Shown here: piece by piece, positions 5,947 to 11,055 of the stretch
Layout: each line of letters opens with the position of its first letter
Position numbering within the stretch: position 1 is the first letter of the stretch
Assembly (NCBI GenBank): GCA_964568795.1
Contig: CAZMRQ010000044.1
Location: 1 to 11,055, forward strand
DNA: 11,055 nt
Source of the DNA: CAZMRQ01 sp964568795
Lineage (GTDB): Bacteria; Pseudomonadota; Gammaproteobacteria; Comchoanobacterales; Comchoanobacteraceae
Direction of reading: 5' to 3'
Notes under the pieces: generated by a model
The model's input: only the letters and a program-made list of their open reading frames with translations
Database searches by the model: none
Told to the model about the DNA's origin: nothing
Program-made: the position numbers and the translations under genes

Positions 5947-5955
5947 TATTTATTT
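5927..5955. terminator. Hairpin overlapping the ntrC-type stop codon, possible bidirectional terminator
   Basis: AATAGTGTGCA (5927-5937) and TGCACACTATT (5940-5950) form an 11-bp perfect stem with a TT loop. The stem reaches the first base pair of the TAA of the sigma-54 activator gene. On the plus strand it is followed by TATTTTG, a short T-rich tail. On the minus strand the T-rich tail (GTTTTG) comes only after the second hairpin. This fits termination between converging or neighbouring transcripts. The T tracts are short, so efficiency is uncertain. Confidence 0.5.
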
Positions 5956-7674
5956 TGTTGAGTTCTCTGTAATATCATACTCTTCAATTTTCATATAGAT
6001 AGTTCTTCGGCCAATTCCCAGCAGCCGTGCAGCCTTGGCCTTGTTCCAACCTGTTTCTTTCAACGCAAGAACAATTGAATGCCGATCATATGATTTTCTC
6101 TTTTCTAAGGGCCTGGCGTCAGATGTAAGCTGGTTTTGGAAATCAGATGGCAGGCTGTCTACAGTGATGATAGACTTATCACAAAGAACAAATGCGCTTT
6201 CCAGAGCATGCCGGAACTCCCTGACATTACCCGGCCATTTATATTCCATAAATATCTTTTGAACATCTGCAGATATAGACTTAATATTCCTATTGAATGT
6301 TTTGCTGAACTTTTCCAGAAAATGGTCTACAAGGAGAGGAATATCTTCACGTCTTTCCCTCAGCGGTGGAATAATTAGTTCCACAACTTTCAGCCTGTGA
6401 AACAGGTCTTCACGAAATTTTCCCTGCCTCACCTTTTTGCGAAGGTCCTGATTTGTTGCCGCAACGATCCTAACATTTACTCTAACAGGTGTTGAATCAC
6501 CAACTCGCTCAAACTCCTGATCCTGAAGCACCCTTAATAAACGTAGTTGCATAGTATTTGATATATCCCCTATCTCATCTAGAAAAATTGTTCCACCATC
6601 GGCTTTCTGAAATCTTCCGATTCTATCACTGACAGCTCCCGTAAATGCACCCTTAACGTGACCAAAGAGTTCACTTTCCAGTAAATTGTCAGACAAAGCA
6701 GTACAATTTACTACAACAAAAGGTTTTTTAGTACTTCTTTTATGATAATGCAGTGCTTCAGCTACCAACCCTTTTCCTGTACCGCTTTCACCTGTAATCA
6801 ATACTGTAGTTTGAATCTCAGCCATGGTCTCAATAAATGTATAGATCTTTTGTATTTTCTCACTCCTACCTATTATATTATGTAGTTGTTGGCGTTCACG
6901 CAAGTCACTCTCCAGTTCGACGAGTTTAGTTTCATCTCTGGCAACCAGAACACAGCCATAGAATTTTTCCTGATGATCAAAAAGGGGATATGTAGCGACA
7001 CTGACAACTTTTTTTGGCCTACCCTGATTGCCGCATTCAAAACGGTTTGCTTCAACTGGACGTTTTGTATCGATAGTCTCTTTAGCAGCATCAAGGCATT
7101 TTCCACTACAACCATTCAGAAAAGATTCATACTCTTTTCCTCTTGCATCATCTGGAAACCCGAATATTTCTTCGGCTGCCTTATTAAGTTCAAGTATCAC
7201 CAGATCCTTATCCACCATAATGATTGCTTCCTTCGTACTCTTAAACATTGCATCAAGGTTTGATCGATATCTTATATTTTCATCAACCAGTATCTTGTGT
7301 TGCAACGCTTTCTCGACCGTACGTAAAAGTGTTTCATTCTCTACCGGCTTGGGCAAGTAGTCATATGCACCCAGACGAACGGCATCTGAAGCTGTATCTA
7401 TATTGGGGTTTCCAGTGATAAAGATCACAGGACATGTTAACTTCATTTTCTTAACTTCACGTAAGATATCGACTCCCGTGTCAGCGCCCAGGACAATATC
7501 AGTAATTATTAAATCATAATCTTTATGGCCTATCCCGGCCTTAGCCTCATTGATATCATTAACAGTATCAACATCGTATCCTTCTCCTGAAAGAAATTTC
7601 TTCAACATAAACGTAATAATCTGTTCATCGTCAATTATGAGGATTTTTTGTTTAATGTTTTTATTGTTGTTCAT
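5950..7674 (-). CDS. NtrC-family sigma-54-dependent response regulator (REC-PAS-AAA+-Fis HTH)
   Basis: This 574-residue activator of sigma-54 RNA polymerase is the only DNA-binding output in the window. Receiver (11-127): D15, D16, phospho-acceptor D59, T87, K109. A PAS domain (about 138-250) is inserted between receiver and ATPase and carries C189, C193 and C214. The AAA+ domain (about 265-500) has Walker A GESGTGKG (295-302), the sigma-54 contact loop GAFTGA (342-347), Walker B GGTIFLDE (360-367) and WPGNVRE (480-486). A Fis-type HTH (about 544-566, NKAKAARLLGIGRRTIYMKI) ends the protein. Classical NtrC is about 470 residues; the PAS accounts for the extra length. The ATG lies inside the 3' end of the upstream kinase gene (14-nt overlap) with no good SD, so translation is probably coupled and that kinase is the likely partner. 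Target genes are unknown; the left block is a candidate. Confidence 0.96.
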   Translation of the reverse strand: MNNNKNIKQKILIIDDEQIITFMLKKFLSGEGYDVDTVNDINEAKAGIGHKDYDLIITDIVLGADTGVDILREVKKMKLTCPVIFITGNPNIDTASDAVRLGAYDYLPKPVENETLLRTVEKALQHKILVDENIRYRSNLDAMFKSTKEAIIMVDKDLVILELNKAAEEIFGFPDDARGKEYESFLNGCSGKCLDAAKETIDTKRPVEANRFECGNQGRPKKVVSVATYPLFDHQEKFYGCVLVARDETKLVELESDLRERQQLHNIIGRSEKIQKIYTFIETMAEIQTTVLITGESGTGKGLVAEALHYHKRSTKKPFVVVNCTALSDNLLESELFGHVKGAFTGAVSDRIGRFQKADGGTIFLDEIGDISNTMQLRLLRVLQDQEFERVGDSTPVRVNVRIVAATNQDLRKKVRQGKFREDLFHRLKVVELIIPPLRERREDIPLLVDHFLEKFSKTFNRNIKSISADVQKIFMEYKWPGNVREFRHALESAFVLCDKSIITVDSLPSDFQNQLTSDARPLEKRKSYDRHSIVLALKETGWNKAKAARLLGIGRRTIYMKIEEYDITENSTK

Positions 7675-9241
7675 TTTTATCTGTTGTCTTTTGATTCATA
7701 TGAGTTGCCACCGGAAGAGTGACTATAAACTTTGTATATTCTCCTTCAACACTGTCTATTTCGATATTACCATCATGGTCCCTGACAATCTTATTGCAGA
7801 TGCTTAAGCCAAGACCTGTTCCCTTGCCCCTGGGCTTAGTTGTAAAAAACGGATTCAAGATCTTGTCTACCTTATCAGGCGCTATCCCCATACCTCTATC
7901 ATAAAATATAATTTGACTATACTGACAACCATCGATCATCTTTTCCCTGCCTATGATCTCAAGAATCTTGTTTTCGTGCGAATCTGGATATTTTTCATTC
8001 AGGGCATACCTTGCATTATTAATAAGATTCAAAAAGACCTGTTGTATCTTTTGCGGAAAAGCAAGGATTTGATGAAGGTCTTTGGGAGCTTCTATCTTTA
8101 GATCAATACCCTCTTTTCGTATTATTACACCGGTTATAGTAAGAGTATCAGATATAATTTCATGGATATTACATAAACTCTTATTATCTCCAGTATCTCT
8201 AACGAATGAAAGAAGGCATTTCGTCACATTAGCAATACGTTCAGATTCTTTTAATATCATTTTCACGATATCATAATCTTTGATTTTACTATCTCTGGAT
8301 TCTATAAGTAATGATTGGGCACACATGGTAATGCCATAAATCGGATTGTTTACTTCATGTGCAACACTTGCTGCGAGTTCACCCACAGCCGCCAGCTGGC
8401 ATGATCTCATTGATTCTTCCTGTAACGTCATCTCCTTCGTTATATCGTTGTATATCTCTATTACATTATTAACTTTCCCATCTTCATCTTTTACAGGAAA
8501 GGCCTTTAAATTAAAAAACCTACCATCAGATGTTGAGAATTGAGTGCTACCTGATTTTCCTTCTTGAAAACATTTTGTTACTGGAGGGCAATCTTCACAA
8601 GGACCAGTTCTATTAAACTGCAATTTATAACAATATTGACCCTCAAGGGAGGACATTTCCATTCCGGACAAAAGTGCGGCGCTGCGATTTGCCCATAAAA
8701 TTTTCAAATCAGGGGAAACCTGGATTATCGGCTCATCAATAGCATCAAGAAGGGTATGAAACTCCTGTGACAACTTTCGGTATTTGGTTTCACTCTCTCG
8801 AAGTGCTTCCATTGCAGCAGTCTTTTCAGACCCCAGCTGAATCTTTTCGAAACACCTGTCTAAAGTTGCTAACAGGTCCGGTGTCTTAAAAGGCTTTTGC
8901 AGGTAGTCGTAGGCGCCCTCCTTTAGTGCCTGAATAGACGTATCTACATCAGCATATGCAGTCATAGAGACACAGACTATTTTAGGATTTACAGATTTGA
9001 ACTTAGGAATTAAACTAATACCATTAGAGCGGCCCAGTCGGATATCTATAAGGGCAAGGTGTGCATCAAAATCAGGAATTTTTTCACAGGCATCTTTTGC
9101 ACCATATGCAGCTTCCGCCACGTAACCATTCAACCCCAGGAGACTAAGCAGGCTCTCTGCAAAATCACGATTGTCATCCACTACCAGGATACGTTTTTCA
9201 AAAGTCTCATTATGTGAATGGAGATCTTTTCTGTTTTTCAT
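7661..9241 (-). CDS. Receiver-first histidine kinase (REC-PAS-HisKA-HATPase)
   Basis: This 526-residue cytoplasmic kinase carries its receiver at the N-terminus. Receiver: D22, D23, phospho-acceptor D66 (ALIDIRLG), T94, K116 (QKPF). PAS (about 157-270) has C204, C215, C218 and C224, including the PCEDCP motif common in PAS domains of anaerobes; a redox, metal or cofactor role is inference. HisKA: SVAHEVNNP, phospho-His H295. ATPase: N-box N408, G1 DRGMG (D448), G2 GKGTGLGLS (472-481). I chose the ATG at 9241 because AGGTGA (9247-9252) precedes it by 5 nt; the in-frame GTG at 9250 lies within that SD. It starts 15 nt after the double receiver and overlaps the sigma-54 activator by 14 nt. It is probably the direct kinase of that activator, tuned by phosphorylation of its own receiver. 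Confidence 0.95.
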   Translation of the reverse strand: MKNRKDLHSHNETFEKRILVVDDNRDFAESLLSLLGLNGYVAEAAYGAKDACEKIPDFDAHLALIDIRLGRSNGISLIPKFKSVNPKIVCVSMTAYADVDTSIQALKEGAYDYLQKPFKTPDLLATLDRCFEKIQLGSEKTAAMEALRESETKYRKLSQEFHTLLDAIDEPIIQVSPDLKILWANRSAALLSGMEMSSLEGQYCYKLQFNRTGPCEDCPPVTKCFQEGKSGSTQFSTSDGRFFNLKAFPVKDEDGKVNNVIEIYNDITKEMTLQEESMRSCQLAAVGELAASVAHEVNNPIYGITMCAQSLLIESRDSKIKDYDIVKMILKESERIANVTKCLLSFVRDTGDNKSLCNIHEIISDTLTITGVIIRKEGIDLKIEAPKDLHQILAFPQKIQQVFLNLINNARYALNEKYPDSHENKILEIIGREKMIDGCQYSQIIFYDRGMGIAPDKVDKILNPFFTTKPRGKGTGLGLSICNKIVRDHDGNIEIDSVEGEYTKFIVTLPVATHMNQKTTDKNEQQ

Positions 9242-9246
9242 GCGTA

Positions 9247-9252
9247 TCACCT
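9247..9252 (-). promoter_or_regulatory. Ribosome binding site deciding the kinase start
   Basis: AGGTGA lies 5 nt before the ATG at 9241. It contains the GTG that would give a protein three residues longer, which argues for ATG as the real start. Confidence 0.65.
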
Positions 9253-9256
9253 TTCA

Positions 9257-9979
9257 CTAGCCTGTTATATTCTTTAATGCATCTAGTAATATCTTCGGAT
9301 CAAATGGCTTGGTCAGGATACCCGTTAACGATAACATTCGTAATGTATCAAGTTCACCAGCTTCCTCTTTTGCATAGGCTGTAACGATAATGATGGGTAC
9401 AGTATTCCCCGATTTTTTCAATTCAGCACACACCTCTAACCCACTCAACAATGGCATGTGGAGATCAAGCAATAATATATCAATACCACCTGATTTGAGC
9501 CGTTCTACCGCTTCTTTACCGTTGCTGGCAACATAAACAGTGTAATCCTTCTCTTCCAGTATGTCAATAATGGTGTTCACAAAAGCAGGGTCATCATCAG
9601 CAATAAGAATGCCATGTGATTTGATCTTATCGAGCATCTTAAACATAAGTTCCATGTTAAACGGTTTATGCAATACACCCCAGGCGCCGTTTTCAACAGC
9701 CTCATCTAATAGCTGACGAACGCTGTATCCTGTCATCATCACAACTTTCGATTCCGGCTTGAACTTGCGAATTTCCAGAAAACTTTCAACTCCATTCTTA
9801 CCAGGCAGCTTTACATCCATAAAAGTAATGTCGAACTCCTGGTCCTTAAATGTATTGATCGCTTCCTCGCCGCTGCCTGCAAGTTTTACCTCGCAGTTGT
9901 TCCCCTCCAGTAAAAGTGCCAGGCTCTCTGCAAAATCTACATCATCATCCACGATAAACACGCTAATAGGTTTACTCAT
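9257..9979 (-). CDS. Tandem double-receiver response regulator (REC-REC)
   Basis: This 240-residue protein consists of two complete receivers with almost no linker. REC1: D11, D12, phospho-acceptor D55 (FMDVKLPG), T83, K105 (HKPF). REC2: D128, D129, phospho-acceptor D172 (LLDLHMP), T200, K224 (TKPF). Both keep every catalytic residue, so both can probably be phosphorylated, and neither has an output domain. REC1 resembles the receiver of the downstream kinase (VDDxxDFAESLxxLL in both), which suggests duplication within the operon. The ATG overlaps the TGA of the upstream kinase (ATGA), with GGAGG 8-10 nt before it, and the next kinase starts 15 nt after its stop. Its position between two kinases suggests it shuttles phosphoryl groups between them or acts as a sink (inference). 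Confidence 0.95.
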   Translation of the reverse strand: MSKPISVFIVDDDVDFAESLALLLEGNNCEVKLAGSGEEAINTFKDQEFDITFMDVKLPGKNGVESFLEIRKFKPESKVVMMTGYSVRQLLDEAVENGAWGVLHKPFNMELMFKMLDKIKSHGILIADDDPAFVNTIIDILEEKDYTVYVASNGKEAVERLKSGGIDILLLDLHMPLLSGLEVCAELKKSGNTVPIIIVTAYAKEEAGELDTLRMLSLTGILTKPFDPKILLDALKNITG

Positions 9980-11055
9980 CCCTTTTCCTCCAATTTATAT
10001 ATCGGTAAAGATAATGAAACGACAGTACCTTGATCTACCTCACTCTGAATCTTAACGACACCGCGATGTTCCTCCATTATGTTTTTAACAATTGGAACAC
10101 CCAGCCCAACACCAAAACTCTTAGTACTGAACAGAGGCTCAAATATCTTTTCTCTTATCTCATCAGAAATACCGGGACCTGTGTCTGTAAAACGCAACTC
10201 CAGACACTCCCCGGCCTTAATGGATTCAACCGTCAGTCTATTTCTTCCCGGGTTCCCTTCCAGCAACGCCTGAACTGCATTGGAAACAACATTCTCTACA
10301 GCACGACGCATATATTCACGATCTATCGCAAGTGTAATGCCGGAACGCAATTCCCGCACACATTCAATCTCTTTTGGAAGCTCCTGTTCATCCAATACTC
10401 CATTCAGCCAACTATCAATTCCTGTACTTTCAAGCTTCAATTCTCGTTTGCGAGAGTAATCCAACAGTTCGTTTATGATTCTGTTACAACGTGTGATGTT
10501 TCTTTCAGCAAGTTTCAAAGCGCGATCGACCAAACCCATTTCGTTTTTGTCAATAGCATCACCAAGTGAATATACTGAGTTACGTATTGTACCCAGTGGA
10601 TTACGAATTTCGTGGCTGACCGTAGCAATTAATTGCCCTAAAGCTGCCATGCGTTCCTTCCGAACCAGTTCTACATGAACCCTCTCAAGTTCTAGCGTCC
10701 GTTCCTTAACCAGTTTCTCAAGGTGCTTACGGTAGTTCTCCAGTTCTATTTCTGCATGCTTACGTTCTGTTATATCCCTCCACACGACATGTAGAAAATT
10801 TCCTTCTCTAAATGGAATGGATGTCAGCAGAACTTCCACAGGAAATACTTCACCATTTTTCCGTTGATGGTCCCATTCAAATCGATTACTGCCATGATCA
10901 AAGGCCAGCGCCATCATTTGATTTGCCTTTTCAAAAGAATCTTGTCCATCAGGTTGTAAGGGTGGTGAAAGTTGGGAAGGGTGAGTATTTAATAACTCCT
11001 CTTTATTCTTATATCCAAGCATTTTTACTGTCGCCGAATTACAGTCGACAAAGTT
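9976..11055 (-). CDS. PAS-containing sensor histidine kinase (5' end outside the window)
   Basis: The frame is open to the right edge: the last visible codons read NFVDCNSATVKMLGY, a typical mid-PAS sequence, so the ATG at 11022 is internal and the true start lies outside. Visible parts are: a PAS domain with PAC motif ending in DITER (to about 10775); a coiled-coil linker (ENYRKHLEKLVKERTLELE); HisKA with TVSHEIRNPLG, phospho-His codon at 10612-10614; and an ATPase domain with N-box Asn at 10279-10281, G1 DTGPG (Asp at 10183-10185) and G2 GVGLG (10099-10113). All catalytic motifs are intact. No receiver is fused to its C-terminus; instead the double receiver follows at once with a 4-nt ATGA overlap, as expected for a kinase and its coupled receiver. 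The signal is unknown. Confidence 0.95.
   Translation of the reverse strand, partial: NFVDCNSATVKMLGYKNKEELLNTHPSQLSPPLQPDGQDSFEKANQMMALAFDHGSNRFEWDHQRKNGEVFPVEVLLTSIPFREGNFLHVVWRDITERKHAEIELENYRKHLEKLVKERTLELERVHVELVRKERMAALGQLIATVSHEIRNPLGTIRNSVYSLGDAIDKNEMGLVDRALKLAERNITRCNRIINELLDYSRKRELKLESTGIDSWLNGVLDEQELPKEIECVRELRSGITLAIDREYMRRAVENVVSNAVQALLEGNPGRNRLTVESIKAGECLELRFTDTGPGISDEIREKIFEPLFSTKSFGVGLGVPIVKNIMEEHRGVVKIQSEVDQGTVVSLSLPIYKLEEKG

Noticed and set aside
6886..7263. Plus-strand open frame of 125 codons
   Set aside because: It is antisense to the PAS region of the sigma-54 activator, with no SD or domain.
10030..10569. Plus-strand open frame of 179 codons
   Set aside because: It lies entirely opposite the kinase at 9976-11055, whose motifs are intact. 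The translation has no domain and is rich in residues expected from antisense reading.

Overview
The window is a dense cluster of two-component (phosphorelay) signalling genes, all on the minus strand, from an AT-rich Gram-negative-type bacterium. The mix of AHDFNN-type hybrid kinases, many stand-alone receivers, Cys-containing PAS domains and an NtrC-type sigma-54 activator is common in anammox Planctomycetes and in delta-proteobacterial or Nitrospirae-like genomes. This assignment is a guess from style: no ribosomal or marker gene is present. No tRNA, rRNA, CRISPR array or transposase gene was seen.

Right-hand block (11055 down to 5950), in transcription order: a PAS histidine kinase whose 5' end lies off the window; a tandem double receiver (REC-REC); a kinase with an N-terminal receiver (REC-PAS-HisKA-HATPase); and an NtrC-family regulator (REC-PAS-AAA+-Fis HTH). 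The genes are joined by a 4-nt ATGA overlap, a 15-nt gap and a 14-nt overlap, so they are almost certainly one operon. The last gene is the only DNA-binding output protein in the window.

Middle (5417-5949): about 530 bases without a confident gene. It holds a near-consensus sigma-54 promoter candidate pointing at the left block, a 12-nt direct repeat spaced 280 bp apart, one or two very small plus-strand ORFs (one with a good ribosome binding site), and a nested set of perfect palindromes just downstream of the ntrC-type gene that could be a bidirectional terminator.

Left block (5416 down to beyond 1): a CheX-like receiver phosphatase with a TTG start, four stand-alone receivers, one unrecognised helical protein, and a large hybrid kinase (REC stub-GAF-PAS-PAS-HisKA-HATPase-REC) that runs off the left edge. 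A run of exactly 100 N (2132-2231) interrupts this kinase and is an assembly gap.

In total there are three kinases, nine complete receiver domains plus one vestigial one, one CheX-type phosphatase and one transcriptional output, with no recognisable HPt and no chemotaxis or motility genes. The likely picture is a branched phosphorelay in which stand-alone receivers and the phosphatase shape phosphoryl flow toward the sigma-54 activator. Two neighbouring receiver genes share a 59/68 identical leader and start region. One of them has lost an acidic-pocket Asp, which points to recent duplication or gene conversion and divergence of receiver function.
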